This document shows, piece by piece, positions 31,813 to 38,853 of a stretch of 38,902 nucleotides of DNA. Where the stretch lies: positions 1-38,902 of the forward strand of contig CANOIM010000017.1 of the NCBI GenBank assembly GCA_947566075.1, given 5' to 3'. A program made the position numbers and the translations under genes. Position 1 is the first letter of the stretch. Every line of letters starts with the position of its first letter. Source of the stretch: an uncultured Eggerthellaceae bacterium (GTDB lineage Bacteria; Actinomycetota; Coriobacteriia; Coriobacteriales; Eggerthellaceae). The notes beneath the pieces were generated by a model that saw only the letters and a program-made list of their open reading frames with translations, was not told the DNA's origin and did not search any database.

Positions 31813-32736
31813 ATGGCTGATATAACCGAAGTGGATCTTATATGGAAGAACGGGGAGCTGGTCCCCTGGGCTGAGGCCACCACCCATGTCCTGTCCCATT
31901 CGCTGCATTACGGCTCCGGTGTCTTCGAGGGCCTGCGCTGCTACAAGGATCCTGATTCTGACCGCAGCTTCGTGTTCCGCCTGCGTGACCACATGGAGCG
32001 CCTGCATCGTTCTGCGAAGATCGCTGCCATTGACCTGCCCTACAGCGTGGATGAGCTCTGTGAGGCCACCCTGGAGGTCATCCGCGCGAACAAGCTGGTC
32101 AGCTGCTACATCCGTCCGTTGGTCTACCGCGGCTATGGCGTCATGGGCGTTGATCCTACGGGCGCTCCTACGGATGTCATCATCGCTTGTTGGCCGTGGG
32201 ATGCCTACCTAGGGCCCGATGCCCTGGAGAACGGCATCAGTGCAGGCATCTCTTCTTGGCGTCAGCGTTCCATCAATGCCATCCCCCCTGCAGTCAAAGC
32301 CACGGCCTCTTACTTCAATTCGCTCATGGCGAAGCTGGAAGCCAAGTCCCATGGCTATGGCGAAGCCATCATGCTGAATGAGGAAGGGCTCGTGTGCGAA
32401 GGCACGGGCGAGAACCTCTTCATCGTTCGTGATGGCATCCTCTCAACGCCGCCCATCTCTGATGGCCTGCTGGAAGGCATCACCCGTGACAGCGTGTTGG
32501 TGCTGGCGGACGCCCTTGAGATCCCCTGCATCGAAGAGAGCCTCACGCGCTCTGACCTCTACATCGCTGATGAGGTCTTCTTCACCGGCAGCGCCGCTGA
32601 GCTGACTCCGGTGGGCAGCGTGGATGGTCGTGTCATCGGCAAGCGTGGTCCCATCACCACCCGTTTGCAGGAGAAGTTCTTCGAGGTTGCCTACGGCAAG
32701 GATCCGGAGTTCACTGACTGGCTTGCTGAAGTCTAG
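31813..32736 (+). CDS. ilvE: Branched-chain amino acid aminotransferase
   Basis: A 307-residue class IV PLP aminotransferase performing the last step of isoleucine, valine and leucine synthesis. Signatures are THVLSHSLHYGSGVFEGLRCY, PLP-lysine Lys162 in PPAVKATASYFNSLMAKLEA, and MLNEEGLVCEGTGENLFIV. The ATG at 31813 has GGGAGG 5 bases upstream; an in-frame earlier ATG at 31789 lies before that site. The TAG stop is followed directly by the TTG start of cimA, so the two are coupled and form a branched-chain operon. Confidence 0.96.
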   Translation: MADITEVDLIWKNGELVPWAEATTHVLSHSLHYGSGVFEGLRCYKDPDSDRSFVFRLRDHMERLHRSAKIAAIDLPYSVDELCEATLEVIRANKLVSCYIRPLVYRGYGVMGVDPTGAPTDVIIACWPWDAYLGPDALENGISAGISSWRQRSINAIPPAVKATASYFNSLMAKLEAKSHGYGEAIMLNEEGLVCEGTGENLFIVRDGILSTPPISDGLLEGITRDSVLVLADALEIPCIEESLTRSDLYIADEVFFTGSAAELTPVGSVDGRVIGKRGPITTRLQEKFFEVAYGKDPEFTDWLAEV

Positions 32737-34353
32737 TTGACCAAGGTTCGCACATACGATTCAACCCTGCGCGATGGTGAGCAATGCGAAGGCGTCAGCT
32801 TGTCTTTGGAAGACAAGCTCAAGGTGGTGGAGCACCTTGACGCCTTCGGCATAGACGTCATCGAAGGGGGCTTCCCGGCCTCCAACCCGAAGGATATCGC
32901 CTTCTTCAAACGTGTTTCCGAAATGCCTCTCACCCATGCCAGGATCGCTGCTTTCGGGAGCACCTGCAAGAAGGGCGTGGCGGCTGAGGATGACCAAGGT
33001 CTCAATGACCTATTAGCCTGCGGCGCTCCGGTGGTCACCATCGTGGGGAAGACGTGGGATGAGCAGGTAGTGCGAGTGCTCCAGACCACTCAGGAAGAGA
33101 ACCTGCGCATGATCAGCGCCTCGGTGGCCTATCTGAAGGCAGCGGGGCGTGAGGTGGTCTTCGACGCCGAACACTTCTTTGATGGGTACGCCTCTGACCC
33201 CGCCTACGCCCTTGCGTGCCTTCGTGCGGCCAGCGAAGCTGGGGCTGATTCCATTGACCTGTGCGAGACCAACGGCGGTTGGCTCCCCTTCCAGGTGGAA
33301 GCGGTGGTAGGCGCTGTGGTAGAGGCTCTCCCGGGTCAAGCCTTCGGCATCCACTGCCACAATGATTCTGGTTGCGCCGTAGCCAATACGCTCTCGGCGG
33401 TCCGTGCAGGCGTCACTCAGGTGCAGGGCACCTGCAATGGCCTAGGTGAGCGAGTGGGCAACACAGACCTGCTCACGGTGATCGCTGATCTTGAGCTCAA
33501 GATGGGGCTTTCCGTCGTGGGTGGTCATAAGCTCCGGGAACTGACGGAGGTCTCCCGCTATATCGCTGAGGTCACGGGCATGCCCCTGTCCTCCCATTAC
33601 CCCTATTCGGGAACATCGGCCTTCACTCATAAGGGCGGCTTGCATGCCAGCGCCATCGCGCGTTTCCCGAAGGCCTATGAGCATACCGAACCAGAGAGCG
33701 TGGGCAACAGTGCGCGGACAGTGGTGAGCGAACTGGCTGGGAAGGCATCGCTTCTGCAGAAAGCGGCTTCTTTGGGGATCAACCTCGAAGCAGCCGGAGC
33801 TGATATCCAAGCGGTGTTGGATGATATCAAGAGCCGCGAAGCCCGCGGCTATACCTATGAAGTGGCTGATGGGTCTTTGGCGCTGCTCATGATGCGTCAC
33901 GTGGGGGCCTACCGTCCCGCGTTCACCCTGGAATCCTTCCGGGTGATCGTGGATGATCGGGAAGACACAGGGGCTCTGGCGAAAGATGCCGTCTCTGAGG
34001 CTGTCATCAAGATCCATGTGGGGGATGAGCGCTTCGTGGCTACCGGTGAGGGAGCCGGTCCTGTGGGAGCGCTGGGCGCAGCGCTGCGGGCTGCCATCAT
34101 GGAATCCTATCCGGAAGTGGCCGGATTCGAACTGGTTGATTACAAGGTGCGCCTTTTGGATGAGAGCCAGGGAACAGATGCCATCACCCGCGTGACCATC
34201 ACCACTTCCGATGCCTTCGGTTCCTTCGGCACGGTGGGTGTTTCTGAGAATGTCATCGAGGCCTCTTGGAATGCCCTGGTGGAATCCATCGAATATGGCC
34301 TTGTTCGCAAGCAAAGGGCCATAGAGAGAGCAGCGGAGGTGGAAGATGCCTGA
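32737..34353 (+). CDS. cimA: Citramalate synthase
   Basis: A 538-residue enzyme of the isopropylmalate/citramalate synthase family, condensing acetyl-CoA with pyruvate to (R)-citramalate, the threonine-independent entry to isoleucine. The TIM barrel starts YDSTLRDGEQCEGVSLS; HCHNDSGCAVANTLSAVRAGVTQVQGTCNGLGERVGN is the catalytic His/metal region. The C-terminal LeuA-type regulatory domain (about 395-535) should bind isoleucine. Length and the shift to EGVSLS rather than GV(S/N)FS-type leuA sequence favour cimA over leuA. It begins with TTG directly after the ilvE stop and overlaps the next gene by 8 bases. Confidence 0.92.
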   Translation: MTKVRTYDSTLRDGEQCEGVSLSLEDKLKVVEHLDAFGIDVIEGGFPASNPKDIAFFKRVSEMPLTHARIAAFGSTCKKGVAAEDDQGLNDLLACGAPVVTIVGKTWDEQVVRVLQTTQEENLRMISASVAYLKAAGREVVFDAEHFFDGYASDPAYALACLRAASEAGADSIDLCETNGGWLPFQVEAVVGAVVEALPGQAFGIHCHNDSGCAVANTLSAVRAGVTQVQGTCNGLGERVGNTDLLTVIADLELKMGLSVVGGHKLRELTEVSRYIAEVTGMPLSSHYPYSGTSAFTHKGGLHASAIARFPKAYEHTEPESVGNSARTVVSELAGKASLLQKAASLGINLEAAGADIQAVLDDIKSREARGYTYEVADGSLALLMMRHVGAYRPAFTLESFRVIVDDREDTGALAKDAVSEAVIKIHVGDERFVATGEGAGPVGALGAALRAAIMESYPEVAGFELVDYKVRLLDESQGTDAITRVTITTSDAFGSFGTVGVSENVIEASWNALVESIEYGLVRKQRAIERAAEVEDA

Positions 34354-34672
34354 GAAGCTCAAGACCCAAGAGGGCCGCGCGGATATCCGTAAGCCCGAAG
34401 TGGAGGATCTGCTGCGCGTGCTAGCTCAGCTTGATGACGAAGACACCATCTTCGCCTTGCTGGAAGACCTCTTCACCATCCGGGAGATCCGGGAAACATC
34501 CCAGAGGCTGGCCGTAGCACGCTTGCTGGACCAAGGGCTCTCCTATGCGGCCATCGAAGCCCAAACGGGAGCTTCGGCCACCACCATTGCCCGGGTGTCC
34601 AAGTGCCTCACCTATGGTTCTGGCGGCTACGAGGCCGCTTTGAACATCCTAGAAGGGACAACGGGGACGTAG
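34346..34672 (+). CDS. TrpR-like regulator (YerC/YecD family) ending inside a REP doublet
   Basis: A 108-residue helical DNA-binding protein of the TrpR superfamily. It carries EDLFTIREIRETSQRLAVARLLDQGLSYAAIEAQTGASATTIARVSKCLTYG, the helix-turn-helix core of YerC/YecD proteins. It starts in an 8-base overlap with the end of cimA (ATGCCTGA), so it is translated with the branched-chain genes and may regulate them or another amino-acid locus (inference). The last six codons (EGTTGT) and the TAG stop lie in REP doublet copy 3, so the native C-terminus has been replaced or trimmed. The regulatory core is intact. Confidence 0.88.
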   Translation: MPEKLKTQEGRADIRKPEVEDLLRVLAQLDDEDTIFALLEDLFTIREIRETSQRLAVARLLDQGLSYAAIEAQTGASATTIARVSKCLTYGSGGYEAALNILEGTTGT

Positions 34673-34761
34673 GCTATTGTCCTGTTTCCCCAAAGAGGCT
34701 TGCCAGCTCAGTCACCACTATCGGAAAACAGGACAATAGCCTACGTCCCCGTTGTCCCTTC
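34652..34761. repeat. REP doublet family 1, copy 3
   Basis: A 110-bp inverted repeat with the GGACGTAGGCTATTGTCC arms; the outer ends GAAGGG/CCCTTC pair. The loop is in the same orientation as copy 2 and opposite to copy 1. It lies between convergent genes: it encodes the end and stop of the TrpR-like gene and ends 1 base before the Nudix stop codon. Confidence 0.9.
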
Positions 34762-34762
34762 G

Positions 34763-35458
34763 TCAGGCGAAATCCTTGCTGGAAAGCGGGTTCTGAGCCA
34801 GTTCCAAGCGTTTGCGCAGCACCTGAGTGCGCTTGACGGATTCCAGCAAGAGCTGGCAGCGCGTGCCGATGAGGTCTTGATTGGTCTCAAGGAATCTACC
34901 CGCATCCTCTCGCTGCAATGAGAAGATCTGGATCAGTTCCCGGTCATCTAGCTGGGGCTCACCATTTGGTTCTACATAGGCGATGACCACCTGGACGTTC
35001 TCTTCCGCCATGCCCACAGAAGAGTAACCGGACTGGGCCAGGGGAATCACCGGGTCCCCTTCAAGATCAGTACGGATACGGAACCCGGTTTCCTCCTTCA
35101 GCTCACGGTCAACGCAGTCTCTCAATGACTCCCCTTGTTCGATCAGGCCAGCCGGAAAGGCTACCACCCACGCGTTCACGGGGTAGCGGAATTCACGGAT
35201 GAGCAGCAGGGAATCATCAGGTAGCACGGGGACGATGCACACGGCATCGGCTGACCGCTGCTTCCCTTCGGCATTGGCCCGTAAGGCAGCTTCATAGGCC
35301 TCCGGATCCTTGCGAGAGACGGCTTCATATTCGTATAGAGACCCATCCGGTTGCCGATAGGTGAGAAGGTATTTCTTGATCCATCCGTCGCTCAACAGCT
35401 GAATGTCTTCCAGTACCGGTTGAGGTACATCGCGGACGGTAGAGATGACGTGTTTCAT
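34763..35458 (-). CDS. Nudix hydrolase, ADP-ribose pyrophosphatase-like
   Basis: A 231-residue hydrolase of nucleoside diphosphates linked to another moiety. The Nudix box is complete at 104-126: Gly104, Glu110, Arg118-Glu119, Glu122-Glu123 and Gly125 in GLIEQGESLRDCVDRELKEETGF. The upstream strand RYPVNAWVVAFPAG is typical of ADP-ribose pyrophosphatases. The ATG at 35458 has AAGGAGG 6 bases upstream; an earlier in-frame ATG does not. It is convergent with the TrpR-like gene, separated by REP doublet copy 3. An intrinsic terminator and a structured region lie upstream on the same strand, so a riboswitch-like control is possible. Confidence 0.92.
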   Translation of the reverse strand: MKHVISTVRDVPQPVLEDIQLLSDGWIKKYLLTYRQPDGSLYEYEAVSRKDPEAYEAALRANAEGKQRSADAVCIVPVLPDDSLLLIREFRYPVNAWVVAFPAGLIEQGESLRDCVDRELKEETGFRIRTDLEGDPVIPLAQSGYSSVGMAEENVQVVIAYVEPNGEPQLDDRELIQIFSLQREDAGRFLETNQDLIGTRCQLLLESVKRTQVLRKRLELAQNPLSSKDFA

Positions 35459-35483
35459 GGTGGGCCTCCTTGGTTTGACAGTC

Positions 35484-35489
35484 GTTATA
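35484..35489 (-). promoter_or_regulatory. -10-like box upstream of the Nudix gene
   Basis: TATAAC on the minus strand lies 25 bases before the ATG at 35458. There is no good -35. If it is a real promoter, the structured region upstream would be an independent transcript. Confidence 0.3.
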
Positions 35490-35544
35490 GCCGAATGTTG
35501 ACCGCAGGGCACCCAGATTCAGGAATCGTTGCCAGAATGACTGA

Positions 35545-35594
35545 AGAAAAAGGAATGCCGAAGGGTGCTTCAAGGGGGTTAGCACCCTTCGGCA
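35545..35594 (-). terminator. Intrinsic terminator upstream of the Nudix gene
   Basis: TGCCGAAGGGTGCT pairs with AGCACCCTTCGGCA (14 perfect bp, 11-base loop) and is followed on the minus strand by TTCCTTTTTCTTC. On the plus strand no T-tract follows, so the direction is clear. No protein gene ends just upstream of it. Confidence 0.85.
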
Positions 35595-35841
35595 GTGGTC
35601 AGATGAGACGGCTTGAAAAGCTGCCCATCTGTGGCAGCAGGCCTTGGGGAGAGACTGTGCTGCCTGGAGGAAACCTAGGGGGTCGGTTTCCCAACTGGGG
35701 AAAGGGGAAGGAGGAGGAACCCCTTTTCGCGCAACAACGATACGCTGCTCACGCCCCTTTGAAAAGCCAATTTGCAAGCAGGTTGCTCATGCGCTTCTTG
35801 CGCGAAACGGTTCTGTTCCCTTTGAGTGCGTTCCTGTCAAC
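35595..35841 (-). ncRNA. Candidate structured RNA ending at the orphan terminator
   Basis: Read on the minus strand, TTTCGCGCAA (35798-35807) pairs with TTGCGCGAAA (35725-35734), extended by GGGAAC/GTTCC outside. Then follow hairpins GGAAACC/GGTTTCC (35669-35691), GGCAGCA/TGCTGCC (35633-35664) and CAGATG/CATCTG (35600-35631), and the terminator. It could be a small RNA or a regulatory leader of the Nudix gene. It matches no riboswitch consensus I could recall (cobalamin, TPP, glycine, SAM, ykkC). Confidence 0.45.
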
Positions 35842-35850
35842 CCTGACGAA

Positions 35851-35874
35851 AAGAGGCCCCTACCGGGGCCTCTT
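35851..35874 (-). terminator. Terminator of the rubrerythrin gene
   Basis: AAGAGGCCCC-GGTA-GGGGCCTCTT (10-bp stem) is followed by TTCGTC on the minus strand, 26 bases after the rubrerythrin stop codon. The U-tract is short. Confidence 0.75.
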
Positions 35875-35899
35875 CGCAAAACAGATCTATCAAAGAGGT

Positions 35900-36514
35900 T
35901 TAGAACTCCTTGAATGCAGACTTCGGAGCGAAGCAGATGGGGCACTTCTCGAAATCATCACCCTTGTGGATGTAGCCGCACACGGGGCAGAGGTAGAACT
36001 TGCGGTCATCGGGGGCATCGATGTTGTTGTACGCATCCATGTACAGCTCAGCATGAACGGCCTCAGCCAGCTTTGCGCGGGTGAAGACCAGCTCTGCACT
36101 GGATTCCCCTTCGTCAATGGCTACCTTGATGAAGTTCGGGTACATGTCAGAGGTCTCATAGATCTCACCCAAAGCACCGCTGATCAGGTTGACATCAGTC
36201 TGGAAGCCCTTGGCGTCGGCAGCCTCCGGTGGCACATAGGTGGGCTCCTTCTTCTGGATCTCAGCCACTTCCAGCTTGATGTGGATCTGCTCAGCTGCGC
36301 TGGTGGCGGCAAACTGGCGAGAGATCTGGTCGTAACCGGCCTCCTTCGCCAGGCGTGAGAACTCAGCGTACTTTGCGCTGGCCCCGGTCTCACCGGCAAC
36401 AGCTGCTTTCAGGTTGTCAAGGGTGCTTCCCACCACGGTCTCAACATCAGGGACGATGTTGAAGTTAGTGGAATTCTCAGCGGTAGGGGTTACGTCGCGT
36501 ACTTTCATGGTCAT
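35900..36514 (-). CDS. rbr: Rubrerythrin
   Basis: A 204-residue non-haem iron protein that reduces hydrogen peroxide in anaerobes. The N-terminal ferritin-like four-helix domain (about 28-160) has the two di-iron motifs, with Glu75-x-x-His78 in AAEQIH and Glu151-x-x-His154 in AEAVH. The C-terminal rubredoxin-like site is Cys176-x-x-Cys179 (CPVCGYIH) and Cys191-x-x-Cys194 (CPICFAP). AAAGGAGAG stands before two ATGs two codons apart; the first has the better spacing. It is divergent from the aminopeptidase gene and has its own terminator. It fits an oxygen-sensitive lifestyle. Confidence 0.95.
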   Translation of the reverse strand: MTMKVRDVTPTAENSTNFNIVPDVETVVGSTLDNLKAAVAGETGASAKYAEFSRLAKEAGYDQISRQFAATSAAEQIHIKLEVAEIQKKEPTYVPPEAADAKGFQTDVNLISGALGEIYETSDMYPNFIKVAIDEGESSAELVFTRAKLAEAVHAELYMDAYNNIDAPDDRKFYLCPVCGYIHKGDDFEKCPICFAPKSAFKEF

Positions 36515-36571
36515 GGTGCTCTCCTTTGAATGGTGGGGAATGCCCGCGCTCTGACTGGGAGCGCTTTGAAC

Positions 36572-36577
36572 ATTATA
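36572..36577 (-). promoter_or_regulatory. -10 box for rubrerythrin
   Basis: TATAAT on the minus strand lies 57 bases before the rubrerythrin ATG. No consensus -35 is seen, which would fit activation or PerR/Fur-type control, though no clear operator is visible. Confidence 0.45.
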
Positions 36578-36672
36578 GGTACAAGAGGTATCGAATCACG
36601 TTACGCTTTGATATAAATGTGAATGAGAATGCAAGGTATCGCCCCGCACGAAAAGCAGAAAGGAACCGGAGC

Positions 36673-38076
36673 ATGGAACGAGGATCTGCGTGGAAGGGAT
36701 ATACCGCGGAGGATAGAGAGGCCTTGAATGGCCTTGCTGAGGGTTATAAGGAATTCATCACGGCGAACAAGACTGAACGAGAGTGTTGCGCTGCGGCAGC
36801 GGCGGCAGCGGAAGAGGCCGGGTATCGGTCCTTGGAGGAGGTTCTTGCGTCTGGGGATGCGCTGAAGGCTGGCAGCAAGGTCTACGCCACTTCTCACGGC
36901 AAGGCCATCATGTTGATGCAGCTGGGCTCGCAGCCGTTGGAGGATGGGGCGAACATCCTGGGCGCCCACATCGATTCGCCCCGTCTGGATGTGAAGCAGA
37001 ACCCCCTCTATGAGAAGGATGGGTTCACCCTGTTGGACACCCACTATTACGGTGGTATCAAGAAGTACCAGTGGGTGGCTATTCCGTTGGGGCTGCGCGG
37101 GGTGGTGGCGAAGACGGATGGCAGCATAGTACCCGTGAGCTTGGGGGATGACCCAGATGATCCCGTATTCTGCGTGACGGATCTCCTGCCGCACCTTGGG
37201 GCTAAGCAGATGGAGAAGAAGGGTTCTGAGGTGGTAGAGGGTGAGGATCTGGATGTCCTCATAGGGAACCAGCGGGCCCAGGAGGAGAAAGGCGCGGACA
37301 AAGACGAGAAAGACCCGGTCCGTGCATTCACCATGGGTTTGCTCTCAGAGAGATACGGCATTACCGAAGAGGACTTCCTCTCCGCGGAGCTGGAGGTAGT
37401 GCCCGCAGGTGCAGCCCGTGACTTGGGTTTCGACCGCAGCATGGTCATCGGCTATGGTCAAGATGACCGGGTGTGCGCCTACACTTCTCTGGTGGCTCAA
37501 TTGGCCCAGGCTGACCGTGTCCTTGAGCGGACTGCTGTCTGTATCCTGGTAGACAAGGAAGAGATCGGCAGCGTGGGCGCAACGGGCATGGAGTCCGCTT
37601 TCTTCGAGAACACCTTCGCTGAAGTGATGGCCTTGGCGGGTGAGCCGGGAGAACTGCCTCTGCGGCGGGCGCTCAGCCGCTGTCGTATGCTGTCTTCGGA
37701 TGTGTCTGCGGGGGTTGATCCTGCCTATGAGAGCGTGTTCGAATCCAAGAACTCCGCCTATCTGGGCAGCGGCCTGGTGTTCAACAAGTACACCGGGGCG
37801 CGTGGTAAGAGCGGGTCCAATGATGCTCGGGCGGAGTATCTGGCCCATATTCGCAAGGTGATGGAAGATGCAGGCGTCACGTTCCAAACGGCTGAGCTGG
37901 GGCGGGTTGACGCAGGGGGCGGTGGCACCATCGCCTACATCCCGGCGCGCTATGGCATGGATGTGATAGATTCAGGGGTGCCAGTGCTTTCCATGCACAG
38001 CCCTTGGGAAGTCACCAGCAAGGCAGATATCTACGAAGCCAAGCGCGGTTACGAAGCCTTCCTTCAAGCTTCTTAG
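36673..38076 (+). CDS. M18-family metallo-aminopeptidase
   Basis: A 467-residue zinc aminopeptidase of family M18, releasing N-terminal residues (often acidic) from peptides in the cytoplasm. The metal site is shown by GAHIDSPRLD (His99, Asp101) and LVDKEEIGSVGATGMES with catalytic/metal Glu296-Glu297; MLSSDVSAGVDPAYE and the end PVLSMHSPWEVTSKADIYEA with a final metal His complete it. The ATG at 36673 is preferred (AGAAAGGA upstream); an earlier in-frame ATG at 36526 overlaps the divergent rubrerythrin promoter. The stop codon (38074-38076) overlaps by one base with an inverted-repeat hairpin. Confidence 0.94.
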   Translation: MERGSAWKGYTAEDREALNGLAEGYKEFITANKTERECCAAAAAAAEEAGYRSLEEVLASGDALKAGSKVYATSHGKAIMLMQLGSQPLEDGANILGAHIDSPRLDVKQNPLYEKDGFTLLDTHYYGGIKKYQWVAIPLGLRGVVAKTDGSIVPVSLGDDPDDPVFCVTDLLPHLGAKQMEKKGSEVVEGEDLDVLIGNQRAQEEKGADKDEKDPVRAFTMGLLSERYGITEEDFLSAELEVVPAGAARDLGFDRSMVIGYGQDDRVCAYTSLVAQLAQADRVLERTAVCILVDKEEIGSVGATGMESAFFENTFAEVMALAGEPGELPLRRALSRCRMLSSDVSAGVDPAYESVFESKNSAYLGSGLVFNKYTGARGKSGSNDARAEYLAHIRKVMEDAGVTFQTAELGRVDAGGGGTIAYIPARYGMDVIDSGVPVLSMHSPWEVTSKADIYEAKRGYEAFLQAS

Positions 38077-38121
38077 GTTACGCGGCCGCTTCGCGGACCG
38101 CGTAACCGTTTGACGCTGCGG
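38076..38121 (-). repeat. 46-bp hairpin repeat, inverted partner of 454-499
   Basis: GGTTACGCGGCCGC-TTC-GCGGACCGCGTAACC (38076-38107) followed by GTTTGACGCTGCGG is the reverse complement of 454-499 with one mismatch. Its first base is the last base of the aminopeptidase stop codon. Confidence 0.85.
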
Positions 38122-38124
38122 CTT

Positions 38125-38190
38125 CGTAGGGACAGGAACTCGTTCCTGTCCGGGGGTCGCAAGAAAGCATTCGTTGTCTGTGAGGGTGGG
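38125..38190 (+). repeat. Dispersed repeat with GGACAGGAAC palindrome, copy B
   Basis: GGACAGGAAC/GTTCCTGTCC (38130-38151) with the same 2-base loop as copy A at 67-88 and similar flanks (TCGTA before, CGCAAG after). It has the same orientation as copy A. Confidence 0.75.
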
Positions 38191-38309
38191 AAGGGTTGCA
38201 GATTGTCCTAGGCTCTCGCACATCCTGATGCCGGTTCTAGGAACATCTCTAACGAACCCATGAAGGATCCTTGATGGATTGGTGAAGGGATCTGGCAGAT
38301 CCTGCATGG

Positions 38310-38397
38310 ATGGGTGACACGCTCCTGTCAGATATCTGTTAGGTCCCATGGTTAAGGTCTTTCCTTGGGGACATCATCCAAGGAAAGGGGATACGTT
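38310..38397 (+). promoter_or_regulatory. Conserved 88-nt leader of Rpn gene, copy 2
   Basis: It matches 16959-17046 with two changes in the first 76 bases; most differences are in the last 12. CTTTCCTTGG (38359-38368) pairs with CCAAGGAAAG (38378-38387), again overlapping the ribosome binding site AAAGGGG (38384-38390). Confidence 0.75.
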
Positions 38398-38401
38398 ATG
38401 A
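38348..38401 (+). CDS. Candidate 17-codon leader peptide, copy 2
   Basis: The ORF reads MVKVFPWGHHPRKGDTL and stops with TGA at 38399-38401, overlapping the Rpn start codon as ATGA, exactly as in copy 1. Thirteen of 17 residues match the first copy. A weak CAGG/TAGG is the only ribosome binding site. Confidence 0.4.
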   Translation: MVKVFPWGHHPRKGDTL

Positions 38402-38853
38402 GAGACCTCACCATCAGGGACTGGCCCATGTTCGATCGCGTGGTAAGAGACCCGCACGTTTGCGCCATGATGCTGGAGACCATCTTAGGCATCGAAGTAG
38501 GGCGTATCGAGTACATTGACGATGAGCACTCAGAGAAGCCCAGCTTGCATGGCCATGGCGTTCGCATGGATGTGTTTGCCAAGTCAGGCAACGAGGTCTA
38601 TGACATAGAGATGCAATCCGTGAGAGAACCCCATATCGCACGCAGGATGCGCTACTACCAGGCAGTGATGGATACGGCAGCCCTCCCTGAGGGCACGAGC
38701 TACAGAAAGCTCCCCGAGAGCTATGTGATCTTCATCTGCGACCATGATGCCTTCGGAGCCGACTTCCCTCGCTACACCGTTGAGCGCATCTGCAGAGAGG
38801 ATGAGGGCATCCTATTGGAAGAGGGCAGCCATTGGGTCATCCTGAATCCTTAA
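38398..38853 (+). pseudogene. Truncated Rpn-family nuclease
   Basis: A 151-residue protein closely similar to the first 150 residues of the Rpn protein at 17047, with the nuclease motifs intact (VRMDVF with Asp58, YDIEMQ with Glu71 and Gln73, RRMRYYQ). After ...HWVILNP it ends at TAA (38851-38853). The copy at 17047 continues for 120 residues (WDKAHDESLSQLLEYV...). The sequence beyond 38846 does not resemble the first copy in any frame, so homology stops abruptly, pointing to a deletion or recombination junction rather than a point mutation. AAAGGGG in the conserved leader precedes the ATG. It may be a remnant or a short, active nuclease domain. Confidence 0.7.

Larger units (their letters stand above)
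35459..35899. other. Intergenic region with two terminators and a structured segment
   Basis: The 441 bases between the Nudix and rubrerythrin genes hold, reading leftward on the minus strand, the rubrerythrin terminator, a -35-like TTGACA (35835-35840), the stem-rich region 35598-35820, a second terminator and a -10-like TATAAC (35484-35489) for the Nudix gene. No convincing protein gene is seen; the long plus-strand ORF across it has no ribosome binding site and runs antisense to rubrerythrin. Confidence 0.65.
38077..38397. other. Intergenic region: repeats and second Rpn leader
   Basis: The 321 bases hold the GGTTACGCGG hairpin, the GGACAGGAAC palindrome repeat, about 120 bases of unstructured sequence (38191-38309) and the conserved Rpn leader. 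Weak similarity to the sequence upstream of the first Rpn leader (TGAAGGAT..TGATGGAT) is visible near 38261-38280. Confidence 0.65.

Noticed and set aside
35545..35841. Known riboswitch classes (cobalamin, TPP, glycine, SAM, FMN, ykkC) for the structured region
   Set aside because: None of the consensus core motifs I could recall is present on either strand; kept only as an unclassified candidate.
35351..36358. 335-residue plus-strand ORF across the Nudix-rubrerythrin intergenic region
   Set aside because: It runs antisense to Nudix and rubrerythrin, has no ribosome binding site or recognisable domain, and crosses two terminators.
36600..36640. Fur/PerR-like box (GTGAATGAGAATGC) between rubrerythrin and the aminopeptidase
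   Set aside because: Only a half-symmetric match; the inverted repeat is not good enough to call an operator.
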